Shown here: positions 9,810 to 21,150 of the stretch, piece by piece
Layout of the letters: every line of letters begins with the position of its first letter
Position numbering within the stretch: the stretch's first letter is position 1
From: Gnetum montanum
Lineage: Eukaryota > Streptophyta > Gnetopsida > Gnetales > Gnetaceae
Reading direction: 5' to 3'
Length of the DNA stretch: 41,304 nt
NCBI GenBank assembly: GCA_015680685.1
Contig: MNCI01008086.1
Coordinates: forward strand, 1,253,139 to 1,294,442
Made by a program: the position numbers and the translations under genes
The notes under the pieces: model-generated
Database searches by the model: none
Told to the model about the DNA's origin: nothing
What the model saw: the letters and a program-made list of their open reading frames with translations, nothing else

Positions 9810-10890
9810 ATGACAAGCATGACACCTAAATTCTCTATAGCAGACTCCTCCTTGATTTTGACTATCTCAACTCCACCCTTATCCCTTTCCTCCCCTTAAA
9901 TCGAAAATCATTCTCTTCAAATCACCATACACCAACTGAATGAAAATAATTTCCATAAATGGTATCAATCAATCCTACTTGTGATCAAAGGGAGAGGCAA
10001 AATGGATTACCTGACAAGAGCAATTGCCATGCTTGAAGAAATTTCTTACCATGTATAGCAAATGGGAGGTGGGAAACTCAATGGTGATGGCTTGGTTGAT
10101 CAATTCAATGGAGTCCAAAATTGAAAAGTTGTATCTATTTTATCAAAAAATTAAGGAGATTTGGGATACCATAAAAAGAGATGTATTCAGACCTTCAAAA
10201 CATCTCACAAAGCTTTGAAGTTCGATCCAACATCTCCAATACTTGGCAAAGTAACTCATCGCTCAATGAATATTTCAATACTCTCTCGAAACTATGGTAA
10301 GAAATTGATGTTATTCCACAATGGGACTTGAAAATCTCCTAATTACATGATCATGTATAAAAAAATGGTGGAAAGAGAGTAGATTTTTGATTTTTTTGCA
10401 AGGCCTTAACAAAGATCTTGATGAAGTTCGAGGACCAGTACTTGGTACTAAACCACTTCCCTCCTTGAAGGAAGTTTTTGCAGAAATGAGGAGGAAAGAA
10501 AGTAGAAAGAAAATGATGATGCACTCTCAAAATCCATCCACTAAAGTTACATCCCTTAGTTCAGCTCTAGTTGCAAATCGAATGAGGTAACTCAAGGAAT
10601 CAAAAGGGAAAAGGTAAAAAACCATGGTGCAAGCATTGTAACAAGCCCTATCACACCAAGGATACATGTTGGAATATACATGGAAAGCCTATGGATTGGA
10701 AACCATGGAGCCAACGATGAAAAAACAAGTCAGCATACATGGATAAGTCATCAAATGAGACAAAGGCTACCTCAAACCTATTTACTGATGAACAGCTACA
10801 AGTACTCCAAAAATTGCTAAATGTCTTCCAAAATACCAAGGAAACTAAGGCTACTCCTAAAGCTCCTACTGCACTTATTGCCCAATGAGG
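9810..10890 (+). pseudogene. copia-2 gag with CCHC zinc knuckle (broken)
   Basis: Copia-type Gag on the + strand. The ATG at 9810 starts a short broken stretch. Recognisable later parts are MVMAWLINSMESKIEKLYLF and KEIWDTI (10090-10175), GLNKDLDEVRGPVLGTKPLP (about 10405-10465), and a perfect CX2CX4HX4C zinc knuckle WCKHCNKPYHTKDTCW (10625-10672). Stops occur between the parts. Gag would package the RNA. The order and motifs match the plant UBN2/retrotransposon-gag type. Confidence 0.8.
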
Positions 10891-10899
10891 TAATACTAG

Positions 10900-12054
10900 C
10901 CTTGTCTCTCCCTAATTATCCTACAAGGGCTTCTTAAATGGTTGGATCGTAGATATTGGAGCCTTTGACCGCATGATATTAGAAGCATTTTGTACATATG
11001 AAGACTATGTGGATAAAATTACAATCATAGTGGCTGATGGTTCACCAAGCTCAACTATAGGCCATGGTGATGTATAACTTCCTAGGTTCATTTTAAAATC
11101 CATGCTTTATGTTCCGAATTTAAAATGCAATTTGCACTTGATTAGCAAGCTAACCAAAGACTTGAATTGTGTTCTGATCTTTTTTCCTTCTCATTGTGAG
11201 TTTCAAGATCTTTCATTAGGGAGGATGATTGGCAATTCTAAGGAGTGACATGGCCTCTATTATCTTGTTGGTATTGGTTCTCCATCAAAGTTTGAATCCC
11301 CTACAACCTCATTTATCTTTTCTAAGTCTATTCTTGAGTTTGAGGTGATGCTTTGGCACAAAATACTATGACACCCAAATTTTACATATTTGAACCATTT
11401 GTGTCCTCATATGTTTATTAATAAAGATCATTCATCTTTCAAGTGTGATAACTGTATTCATGCAAAACAAATTTGAACATCTCATCCTCCTCATCCTTAT
11501 AAATCTTCGGTTCCATTTCATCTTGTTCACATTGATGTGTGAGGTGCTTCACAAGTACCAAATTTAACTAGGGGACATTGGTTTGTAACTTTCATAAATG
11601 ATCACACTCGTGTATGCTAGGTGTACCTAATGAGAGATAATCCAAAGTTAGCTCACTGTTCAAAGAATTCCATAAGCTTGTTACAAATGTTTTCCAATCA
11701 TCAGTTCATATTCTTCATTCTAGAAAATGGTAAAGAATATTTTTCTCAAGAGCTTAAAGAATATTTAAGTGAGCATGGAATCTTTCACCAAAGTTCTTTT
11801 GCCTATACACCCCAACAAAATGGGGTTGCAAAATGAAAAAATAGACATCTTGTAGAGGTAGCTCAATTAATTATGTTTACTAGCTATGTTCCTCAATCCT
11901 TCTAGGGAGAAGCTATTCTCACCTTTGCATATCTCATTAATCGAGTACCATCTAAAACTCTTCAATACTAAACTCCACTAAGTCTTCTCTTATCAACCTT
12001 CCCTTCTACACAAATTCTCAACACTCTTCCACCTCATGTCTTTGGATGTATCGT
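10900..12054 (+). pseudogene. copia-2 protease and integrase N-terminal part (broken)
   Basis: The protease box reads WIVDIGAFDRMI (about 10945), where copia proteases have WIIDSGATDHM, so the DSG has decayed to DIG. The integrase follows. LWHK, NHLCPHMF and CDNCIHAKQI (about 11350-11475) mark the HHCC zinc finger, and VHIDV and FINDHTR mark the catalytic core. Then come ENGKEYF and SFAYTPQQNGVAK (11621-11836), in which the conserved DNG Asp is Glu and the Glu after QQNGVA is Lys. INRVPSKTL and HVFGC end the piece at the G2 insertion (ATCGT, 12050-12054). Several stops; non-functional. Confidence 0.8.
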
Positions 12055-12345
12055 TGATGAGTGGTAGGGTACCCCTACACTCAACCATACAAAACGAGCA
12101 TAGCATGCGCGATCCGGTCGAACTCCGCAAACTAAGTGCCTACACGTCCCATGAAACACTTGGGGTTAATCATTCATTGTCTTCCCAAACTTACTTGTGT
12201 TTGTCACGATGTATGGTTAAGTAAGTCTGAGGTATATGATTTTTATATCTTTTTATGTTTTATGTCTTCTATGCTAAAGGGTGAAGGGTTGAGAAACTAA
12301 GTACTAACTCTAACTAATGAACTAAGTCTAAATTACCTAGCGTCA
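12055..12345 (-). repeat. G2 3' LTR, part left of the gap
   Basis: Starts TGATGAGTGG and follows the 5' LTR copy at 18067 closely (for example both read GTATGGTTAAGTAAGTCT and TTTATGTCTTCTATGC) up to the start of the N run. The remaining two thirds of this LTR is unsequenced. Confidence 0.9.
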
Positions 12346-13070
12346 NNNNNNNNNNNNNNNNNNNNNNNNNNNNNNNNNNNNNNNNNNNNNNNNNNNNNNN
12401 NNNNNNNNNNNNNNNNNNNNNNNNNNNNNNNNNNNNNNNNNNNNNNNNNNNNNNNNNNNNNNNNNNNNNNNNNNNNNNNNNNNNNNNNNNNNNNNNNNNN
12501 NNNNNNNNNNNNNNNNNNNNNNNNNNNNNNNNNNNNNNNNNNNNNNNNNNNNNNNNNNNNNNNNNNNNNNNNNNNNNNNNNNNNNNNNNNNNNNNNNNNN
12601 NNNNNNNNNNNNNNNNNNNNNNNNNNNNNNNNNNNNNNNNNNNNNNNNNNNNNNNNNNNNNNNNNNNNNNNNNNNNNNNNNNNNNNNNNNNNNNNNNNNN
12701 NNNNNNNNNNNNNNNNNNNNNNNNNNNNNNNNNNNNNNNNNNNNNNNNNNNNNNNNNNNNNNNNNNNNNNNNNNNNNNNNNNNNNNNNNNNNNNNNNNNN
12801 NNNNNNNNNNNNNNNNNNNNNNNNNNNNNNNNNNNNNNNNNNNNNNNNNNNNNNNNNNNNNNNNNNNNNNNNNNNNNNNNNNNNNNNNNNNNNNNNNNNN
12901 NNNNNNNNNNNNNNNNNNNNNNNNNNNNNNNNNNNNNNNNNNNNNNNNNNNNNNNNNNNNNNNNNNNNNNNNNNNNNNNNNNNNNNNNNNNNNNNNNNNN
13001 NNNNNNNNNNNNNNNNNNNNNNNNNNNNNNNNNNNNNNNNNNNNNNNNNNNNNNNNNNNNNNNNNNNNNN
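12346..13070. other. Assembly gap, 725 N
   Basis: The gap hides the rest of the G2 3' LTR and the start of the non-coding tail. In G1 the matching TATATTAGCA string lies 384 bp inside the LTR edge. With a 936-bp LTR as at 18067-19002 the true gap should be about 1 kb, so 725 is probably an estimate that is roughly 300 bp short. Confidence 0.9.
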
Positions 13071-14614
13071 TATATTAGCAAGGGTAAATGAATCATCATG
13101 TAATTGATACCTTGCTTCGATGTAGGTTCATTGGCTAGGTTGTGGTATGGCTAATACGGATCTGGGGATATATTAATGATGACTACCAAAGGTGTAGGGG
13201 TTAGGAAGAAAATCAAAAAATTCAGGGCTAGGAGAAAATCGAAAAAATCGGGCCCTGTACCCCCATGACTAATCGTGAACCTCCGATAGCATTAGAATGG
13301 AGAAAGGAAAGGAGTAAGAAAGATAGATAAAAAGGGACAACAGTAATGTCGATAAAGTAGATGTCAAGATGGAAATGAACAAAAGAAATTAGATTGCAAA
13401 AATGTTAGGGGAAAGAATTTAACTAATGTTCCAAATAGGAATGTCAGTGGGTCCTCCCCAAAGCAGGCTCATGCCCTTAATGCCCTGACAAACCCACATT
13501 CAAAGAGTCCATAGGCTCCAGGAATGTTATTTGGAACAAGAGTTAAAGTCTTAACCGCAGGCATTTACCAAAAAGAAAACAATGCATCAACCAAAATATA
13601 TACCCTAATGATACAACCGGCAATGAGATGAACAATGGAGAGAAGGATGGAGAGAAGAGAATGGAATGGAATCCCAAGAACAAGGTGGTGTACAACCCCT
13701 TGTGTGTTGCATGATTAATGTGACTTAGCAAATCCCATTCCAAGTCTGGCTTCAAACCAACCACATCCAGTGACTTCGCATCAATGCATTTGGCTAAACC
13801 ATCCACTTGGATAACAAGAATGCCTTCCCCAAGAGTCACCACCATTCCGATGAACAAAGGAGAGAATGGGAAGCGAGAAGGACCTTAGTTAGAGGGAACA
13901 TTTTTAGTTTCATAACCAGTGCTTGTAGCCCAAATATTTATTTCGTCTAAGGGGTGTGCTTTTGAATTCTCACTTCCTTTGTTTTTTTTTTGTTTTTGCT
14001 TTTTGTGTTTTTATGCATGAGAACCATAGCATGCAAAGACTGTTTATTTTTAGTCTCAGCTTCCGATAGTTGGGGTAACATCGAAATGGCGAGAAAACTC
14101 AAAAAGAAAACATCCAAGCACCCAAGAGAGTAGCCAACACAAAAGCATCAAGTTCCCTTGAAGTCACACCCTTTTTCAATCCTTGAGTCCTTCCTTAGTT
14201 TGAAAAATGCCCAGTCACAGATTCTTTAAAGTTCTTATTATGAAAGGGACTGTACATTTCCAAGTCGAGAGAGACCATAGAAACTGGTGGATGGATGGAT
14301 GAAGTGAACTCATTGCCTACCATATCAAGAGAAACATACCTTAGTATCAACATCATAACTTAAGGTAAAAACCAAACATTAGCAATCAATATGAAAATAG
14401 TTCATACCATCATTCTGAACACTTATTGGATGACAAACTTACATGGTGGAACACACACACACACACATACAAAATGGAAAAAGTATAACGACATAGTAAA
14501 AAAAAAAACAAGGAAATTTAAAGAAAGTTGTAAAACAAAAATGTGTAGGACAAAAATATTGTAAAACAAAAATATGTAAAACAAAAATGAAAAAGAACTG
14601 AGGGCCCCATATGA
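13071..14614 (-). other. G2 conserved non-coding tail
   Basis: Homologous to G1 3431-4950. No pol domain was found. It contains the conserved stem block at 13440-13526, an extra copy of the CCCCCATGACT motif (13260-13270), a (CA)n run at 14452-14467 and the A-rich (T-rich in element sense) segment 14500-14590 next to the protease. Confidence 0.75.
13440..13526 (-). ncRNA. G2 copy of conserved tail block (candidate RNA structure)
   Basis: Same block as 3776-3860. The paired hexamers GTGGGT (13447-13452) and ACCCAC (13492-13497) again span 51 nt. Functional RNA structure is inferred only from conservation inside an otherwise decaying region. Confidence 0.35.
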
Positions 14615-15670
14615 TTAGCATAGGTGGCCATCTCCCCCATGACTGAGTGGAAAGGGAGAGATCTGAAATAATGAGCGCCTATTTGAATTTCTTAAAAGTG
14701 TCCAACTTCTCCCAATTGATGATCTTAGATTAAGGGGTGGAAGTTGGCAATGCTCATATTCCAATGTATATATGCTTTCGTTATGGGCATGGGTTTCCTC
14801 AGTTTTTTCCATGCATATTTGGTTGCTCCTTCGAGTAGCTGTCAACCACAGGGTGTCTACTATTAGTTGTGTGGCTGCTACATACAGGCATCTTTGTTGT
14901 AAAGTTTCAAGGGCACACCTATTACATGGAGGCATTTCCTCCATGTCATCACCCGATGAATCACTGTATGTGATGTATGGAACTTTCCTCTTCTCTATCT
15001 TCCCATAAACATTCATCTTAGAAATTTCTAAGGAAAGATTGCGGATCCTAAGGCATGCATCTACTATACTAAGCCATGCCCTTCCCATTATAATTGGGAA
15101 GTCCCCTTCATTGTTGTTGACTTCAATCACCAGGAAATCAGCTGGGTAAGACCAAACACACATAGTGGTAATGATATCCTCCACCAATCCCAAGGGAATG
15201 GTGATGGACTGGTCTGCTAGCTCTAGTTGAATGTTGCTCTTCTTAAGTTGGGGCAGGTTCCAGGCATGATACATCTCTCGTGAAATTAAGTTAACTCCGA
15301 AACTTGAGTCAAGAAGAGCCCTATGTGGTTTATTTCCAATGATTTTTAAATAGATTAAGGGACTCCCAAGGTCAGTTAATTTCTTGGGAAGGTGGCCTAC
15401 CTTGATCCAATCGGTTATGGTATGCGTTAAGCTCTGTTGGACTGAAGGGTGCTCCGAAGTGTTAGATGGTGGAGGAGTGTACATGGGCCCAACCGCTTGT
15501 TGTTGCAAGAGTTTGTCTGGCGTTTTGGTTTTAAAGAAGGGTCTTCTCTTTTTACAGTTGTCAGAACCAGCAACAGGTTGAATGTTTACAACTCTCGCAG
15601 CGTGACATTGCTGCAGTTGAGGAGGAAGTTCCCCTTGCATTGTTGGAGCAGAAGGTGTTATGGGAACCAC
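14615..15670 (-). pseudogene. G2 retropepsin-like protease ORF, 351 codons, active site mutated
   Basis: The longest open frame of the gypsy family here. In order: a Pro/Gln-rich linker from gag; HTITDWIKVGHLP and LIYLKI; the active-site segment RALLDSSFGVNLIS, where the Gly of the Asp-Ser-Gly triad is Ser (codon 15302-15304; the Asp codon is 15308-15310); QLELADQSITIPLG; SYPADFLVIEV; FPIIMGRAWLS; an acidic YSDSSGDDMEE segment with Cys residues; and a C-terminal extension with IGRSWTLLRN ending SHGGDGHLC and a stop. Retropepsins need the DTG/DSG triad, so this copy should be inactive although the frame is open. Ordinary pol domains do not follow the stop. Confidence 0.85.
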
Positions 15671-15779
15671 TATTGGTGGAAGAAGTGCGGATGGATTTTG
15701 AGGATGGTGTGGGTATGGAGTGTCTCCTGGAGGAGAAGGAGTCCTTCTGAAGTACTCCCAAACTTGGTAGTGATGGTGG

Positions 15780-17922
15780 GAGGTCTCATAGAGTCACTTG
15801 GAGAAATCGGCTGCTACACATAATATCCATAAGGGTTAGGCTGCCGGTAAGGGTACTGATGTTTCGGCGATGGCATCCCCCATGACTGTGGGTATTGCCA
15901 CTGCTGATGCTGTCCGATGGATTATGGGGGAGTTCCACTTGGATAATATGTTAATGGTTGGTGGAACTGCCTTGGGTTACCTTGGGGATAAGGTAACCTA
16001 CGGGGTGTTTGTCGTTGATTAAGTCTTGGATTAAGTGCATACACCCCAAACTCCTATAGATGTGAGATAATTGGACAACATCCCTTAGGATGGTCATAGT
16101 GGCAGATCTCATATCCACCATCATCATCTGTGTCTGAGTCCACAGCCACATCGGAGTTAGTGATTTTCCCCTTACCCTTGTTATGTGCAGGGCCTAAATC
16201 TCTCCACTTTGTCTTACCTTTGTCACTACTTTGTTCTACCTTAGACTCTTCTACAATTTTTAAGATAGTTTCAATTTTAGAGTCTAAGGAACTCCATACA
16301 TCATCTACCTTAGCCGCTATTTCTGTTGTGAGCTTTTGAAGCGGTAAGGTCTTTCTGTTCACCAACTCTTCGATTGGTGAGTCATCCTCTTCATCACAAA
16401 ATTTCACTCCCTTCTTTCGAAGAGAGGGGTCACGGTTGTATTCTTCCGCACTTTCCCTTTTTCGTAGCTCACCTTCTTCTTTTGCTACTTGCTGTAACAA
16501 GTAATGTGCCTCATGGGCTCTAAGTTGTGAGAGTCTCCCTTGGGCATAAGTCCCAAGGGTTCTTCTCATTTCATGCCTTAGCCCATCCACGATGTGGCGA
16601 AGTTGATCCCGCTGAGCGTACCCATGGCCCGGGCAACGATGTAACAATGTGTAGTAGTGAGCCATGGTAGCATCCAAGGGTTCATATGTATCTTACTTCC
16701 AGCCTTTTATTTGCTTACGCAAATTGGACACTCTGGAGTATGTCTGATACTTATCGTTGAACAGTTCTAGCATCGTATTCCACCTCTTGATGGTTTCCGA
16801 TTCCAAGGACCAGTACCAACTCTCTGCTTCTTTGGTGAGTGTCTTTGGGAACAACTTAAGTTTTTGCCACTCATTTTCTATATTCTGCAAGGCACAGGAA
16901 TCATGGAATGCCTGTAAATGATTTTGCAGATCTGCATTATATCCCCTTTCAAATCGTGGGATAATGTTCATGTCTAAACGTTTGATCTGACTATCTTTCA
17001 AATGCCTTGTGGGAATCCTAACTACCTCTGTTATGTCAAGCAGACTTCAGGTTGCGAGTAGGGGCTCGTCATGGTCATCTCTTTCATGACGCCTATGATG
17101 TCTGCGTTGTTCCCTACTCTCCCTACATCCTTTCCCTTGTCCTCTCTCTCGAATTTCCCATCGAGGTCTCTCATTATGTCTACCTTTATCCTCTCCGTTG
17201 TGTTCATGATGGCTGTGCCAAAATGTGGAAGGAGAGGGTGAGTGATGTGAAGAAGGGGAAGAAGAAGGGGAACCATCGCCATAACGATGTTTCTTGCCTT
17301 CTCTTCAGCTGCTACGGTCCCGATTGTGATGACGATCTGAGTGCTCGTCCTTAGCATGAGCGATTGTTCCTTCTGTGAATAGTTGGTGTTCACGGGCATC
17401 AGAACCATGGTTATGTATCGTTGATCGTAGGTTCTAATACCCTACCTTCTCACCATCGTTAGGAGGGGGAACATCATTTGCTAAAGAACCCATTATAAGG
17501 GGTTCCTCATCTCCTATTTCGCTAAGGACGTGCGGACCTTTGCCCTTCAAAAGTGTATGTTGACTCTCCTGCCTTGAGTCTCTCATACGTTGTGCTTCTG
17601 TGGGATGATAATCCCTTGTATCAAAGTCTTCCACAATGTATTCAACATATAATTCAGTCATGCCTATCTATGCCAAGGCACGAAAAAGCATGTGAGCGAC
17701 TGATCGATCTGGGGGTAACACGATGTTACCTTGCAAATCTCTCCATCACAGCTGTTCGTCTTGATGGAGGATAAAGGTAAAGTTTGAAATATACTCATCA
17801 GGATGAGTATAAACTATCTTGTATTGTTTAGGACTTGGCTGATTTTGGCTATGTGTTTTATGTTGCTGGGTGTCTCGTGTATGGACCTTAGGTGGTGAGT
17901 TGCTCTTATGAGAAGAAGACAT
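15780..17922 (-). pseudogene. G2 gag (broken)
   Basis: Starts at the ATG at 17920-17922 (MSSSHKSNSPPK). Early stops occur in the segment that reads TFILHQDEQL. Parts: N-terminal MTELYVEYIVEDFDTRDY (17661-17434) and a basic segment (17408-17031); gag core LQNIENEWQKLKLF and ESWYWSLESETIKRW (17001-16693); RCPGHGYAQRDQL and GLRHEMRRTLG, a Lys/Glu-rich helix and acidic linker (16677-16054); the Cys/His motif YEICHYDHPKGCC; and a frameshifted Pro/Tyr-rich C-terminus to about 15780. The 16677-16054 block (207 codons) is the best preserved. Particle formation in a live element is inferred from the family. Confidence 0.8.
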
Positions 17923-18047
17923 TTTGATTTATCAGTGTGCTAATTTCACTGTTATAAAATTTTTTTGTTAATTAACCTGAAGGTTCATTTAGGCTCCCAA
18001 CGATGTGAGTGATATCCTTATGTTCTATACGGTGCACAAACACTTAG

Positions 18048-18065
18048 ACCCCATCAACAGTGCCA
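18048..18065 (-). promoter_or_regulatory. G2 primer-binding site (degenerate tRNA-Asp type)
   Basis: The - strand reads TGGCACTGTTGATGGGGT, one base from the LTR end. Relative to the tRNA-Asp match at 8438-8455 both CpG-containing positions have changed, in keeping with deamination decay. Confidence 0.75.
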
Positions 18066-18066
18066 A

Positions 18067-19002
18067 TGATGAGTGGTGAGGTACCCCTACACTCAACCAT
18101 ACGAAACGAGTGTAGCACGCGCTATCCGGTCGAATTTCGCAAACTAAGTGCCTACATGCCCCATGGAACACTTGGGGTTAATCTTTCGTTGTCTTCCCAG
18201 ACTTACTTGTGTTTGTCACGGTGTATGGTTAAGTAAGTCTAAGGTATATGATTTTTATATCTTTTTATGTTTTATGTCTTCTATGCTAAAGGGTGAAGGG
18301 TTGAGAAACTAAGTACTAACTCTAACTAATGAACTAAGTCTAAATTACCTAGCGTTAGCATTTGCTCCCACTTACCGTACACACCCTGAACTAATGCAAC
18401 CGTGGCTACCAAATGCTAATCGTTGCTGGGATCACTGTGCATAACGCACATGCTCGAAGTGGTCGTATTGAGGCACCTAACTAGGAGGAAAGGGTTGAGG
18501 GAATAACTAGCCTAAGTGCGATGAGCAACTGATTCCATGACTAACTGTACACATTTGGGACTACCACTGGGATTACCAAGCGCAGATCCTGAATACGCCA
18601 CTGGGTTACCAAGTAGTCACATGAGATGCTCGTAATCAAGTCGTACTCATACCACATTCTAGGAGTTTAAGGGTGAGAGAGAAAACAATAAATAAAATCC
18701 TATTCCATGCACTGCAAGGTTTATCCGAAAAGCTCGTCTTTATTGCCATACACAACTTGTGTTTAGGTACAATGTTGCTCAAATAAAGATCCGTTCACTT
18801 TAGGACTCCTACTGCGGCACATGGAAAATATTCTATCTCTGGAGTGATCAAACTGCCAGAGTTTCGCTACTTCTAAACCAGGATGGGAAATAAGGGGAGT
18901 GCTGCCTCTTATTTATAGATATGGTGGCAGACCGCGATATCGCGTACGCGACATCGCAGGGGAAGATGCGATATTGTGGCTCATGCGAATCGCGTCTCAT
19001 CA
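18067..19002 (-). repeat. G2 5' LTR (936 bp)
   Basis: Full LTR from TGATGAGTGG to CTCATCA. It is longer than the G1 LTRs through extra GGGATTACCAAG-type units (18540-18620) and a U3 end with several GCGATATCG-like units (18930-18990). The TATAAATA box (- strand) is at 18910-18917. Confidence 0.92.
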
Positions 19003-20100
19003 GTCGTATATGTACATAATGCTCAACCAAATCATGGGAAACTTGATCCAAAAGTCCTCAAGTGTGTATTCTTAGGGTATTCTCCTACATAGAAAGGGTA
19101 TAAATGCTACTACCCTCCTTTAAAACGTGTTTTTGTATCAAGTGATGTCACATTTCTTGAACACCAACTCTTTTATTCCAATGTTACTCTTTAGGGGGTG
19201 AATCAACCTACAGAAGAGCAACATTGGGATTCAATCATATCCCTACCAATTTCTATGCCCGAGTTCTCATTAGGAAATCATGTCACATCTCATGTCGAAT
19301 TAGTCCAAGAGTCAAATTCAAATCCAAGAGAAGAATCACACTCAAAATCAATTCTGAGATATTCTAGATGGCCATAAGTTCCTCAATAAAACCAAGAGCT
19401 TGAACCAGTGATAGACCCAAGTGATGGAGGTATATAGGAGCAATTTGAGATGGTGAATGATAATGAAGAGATTGATGACTTGGATCTTCCAATTGTGGTT
19501 AGAAAAGAGGTGAGGTCACATGTAAAATATCCCATTTCTAATTATCTCACATACTCTAAGTTATCATTTAATTATAGGGCATTTCTTTCAAAGTTTGATG
19601 AGACACAAGTTCCGAGGGATATCTTTGAGGCTTTGAAAGATTCCAAATGGAAGGAAGCTATGATGGAGGAAATGAAGGGTTTAGAAGACAATGAAACATG
19701 CGAAATAGTCCACCTACCTATAAGGAAGAAACTTGTGAGTAGCAAGTGGGTGTTTATTGTCAAGTATGGTCCTGATGGTAGCATTGAAAGATACAAGGCC
19801 AAACTTGTGGCACAAGGATTCGCCCAGATGTATGAGATAGACTATGCAAAAACATTTGCTCCTATGGCGAAACTCAATTCTATTAGAGTTTTATTGTCTT
19901 TAGCTACAAATTTGGATTGGGGGCTACATCAACTTGACATAAAAAATGCCTTCCTACAAGGTACATTGAAAGAAGAAGTTTACATGAGGATACCACATGG
20001 TTTTGAATCTCAAGAAGGTATGAGTAAAGTATGTAGATTAAAAAAGTCACTCTATGAACTCAAACAATCTCCCCGAGCTTGGTTTACCTAATTTAGTGGT
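19003..20100 (+). pseudogene. copia-2 integrase C-terminus and RT palm (broken)
   Basis: Resumes the copia-2 frame after G2. VYVHNAQPNHGKLDPK and CVFLGYSPT (19007-19090) are the integrase C-terminal GKLDPR/FLGY box. The longest intact stretch (19450-20091) then carries the RT start: FEALKDSKWKEAM, SKWVFIVKYGPDGSIERYKA, VAQGFAQMYEIDYAKTFAP, LHQLDIKNAFLQG (first catalytic Asp intact) and CRLKKSLYELKQSPRAW. It ends in a stop after WFT. RT domain identity is certain. The copy is dead because of this stop and the active-site change downstream. Confidence 0.88.
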
Positions 20101-21140
20101 GTGATGAGGCAACATGGATATGAGCAAGGACAAGCCAATCATATTTTATTTGTTAAAAAAGGAAAGCATGGTAAAAGATCAATCCTTATTGTTTATGTCA
20201 ATGATATAGTGATTACAGGATATGATAATCATGAGATTGAAGATCTCAAAAGAAAGCTCCAAGCAAAGTTTAGAGTCAAAGATCTTGGTCCACTGAAGTA
20301 CTTTTTGGGAATGGAAATTGTTAGAAGCAAGAAAGAGATTTTTATCTTTCAAAGGAAATACATCATGGATTTACTCAAAGAGATTGGCAAGATGGGGTGT
20401 AGACCAACAAAGACTTCATTAGAATGAAATTGGAAATAGAAGACTCCTGAAGAAGATTCTCCTAAAATTAAGAAAACTATCAACACTTGGTAAACTCATC
20501 TATTTCTCTCATTCAACCAAATATTGCTTTCAACGTAAGTATTGTTAGCTAGTTCATGCATGCTCCTACAAAGAGGCACCAAGATGCTATAAATCAAATT
20601 CTAAAATATCTATAGGCATGCTTAGGGGAGGAACTATTGTTCAAGAAATGTAGTGAAAGAGACATGGTTGGTTTTGTTGATGCAGATTGGATCGAAGTTA
20701 TTGAAGACAACAAGTCTACTACAAGGTATTGTACCAAAGTCTAGGGAAACTTAATGACGTGGAGAAGCAAAAAACAATTTGTTGTAGCACGTAGTAGTGC
20801 AGAAGTTGAATATAGAGCTATAGCACAAGGAATCTATGAACTCATTTGGCTACAAAGGTTGATGGAAAATCTTAAGATACCCCAAAGTGGTCTGTTGATG
20901 TTGTTTAGCAATAGTAAGTCTGCCATCAGTATCATCCAAAATCCAATTTAACATGATCGTATGAAGCATGTAAGAATTGACAAGAATTTCATAAAAAACG
21001 AAGTTGACAACGAAACAATTGCTCTATCTTACATTTCTATGAAGATGCAAGAAGCTAATATTCTCACAAAGGCCTTATGCAAACCAAGCTTTGATTTCTA
21101 TTGTTAGCAAGCTGGGAATAATAGATATCTATTCACCAAC
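20101..21140 (+). pseudogene. copia-2 RT C-terminus and RNase H (broken)
   Basis: Continues RT: GYEQGQANHILFVKKGK, then SILIVYVNDIVITG with YVDD changed to YVND (20194-20205), VKDLGPLKYFLGMEIVRS, and QRKYIMDLL. After stops, RNase H motifs follow: DADWIEV, MTWRSKKQFVVARSSAEVEY (20754 onward), FSNSKSAISIIQNPI, HVRIDKNFI and EANILTKAL. The second Asp pair of RT is required for catalysis, so YVND is inactivating. The order and spacing are normal for copia pol. Confidence 0.88.
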
Positions 21141-21150
21141 TTGAGGGGAG
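21141..21150 (+). promoter_or_regulatory. copia-2 polypurine tract
   Basis: TTGAGGGGAG abuts the 3' LTR start TGTTA, the typical plant copia arrangement (TTGAGGGGGAGTGTTA). Confidence 0.85.

Larger units (their letters stand above)
12055..19002 (-). mobile_element. G2: second gag-protease gypsy element, nested in copia-2
   Basis: Same family and orientation as G1. LTR ends are TGATG and CATCA. The target duplication is ATCGT (12050-12054) on the left and GTCGT (19003-19007) on the right, one mismatch. The copia-2 frame reads HVFGC before and VVYVHN after the insertion, which confirms the junctions. Layout is the same as G1: 5' LTR at right (18067-19002), degenerate PBS, gag, protease, non-coding tail, 3' LTR mostly inside an N gap. 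No RT, RNase H or integrase is visible in the sequenced part. Because the boundaries match those of G1, the lack of pol predates both insertions. Confidence 0.9.

Noticed and set aside
12314-13099. 261-codon minus-strand open frame
   Set aside because: It consists almost entirely of the N gap; no sequence supports it.
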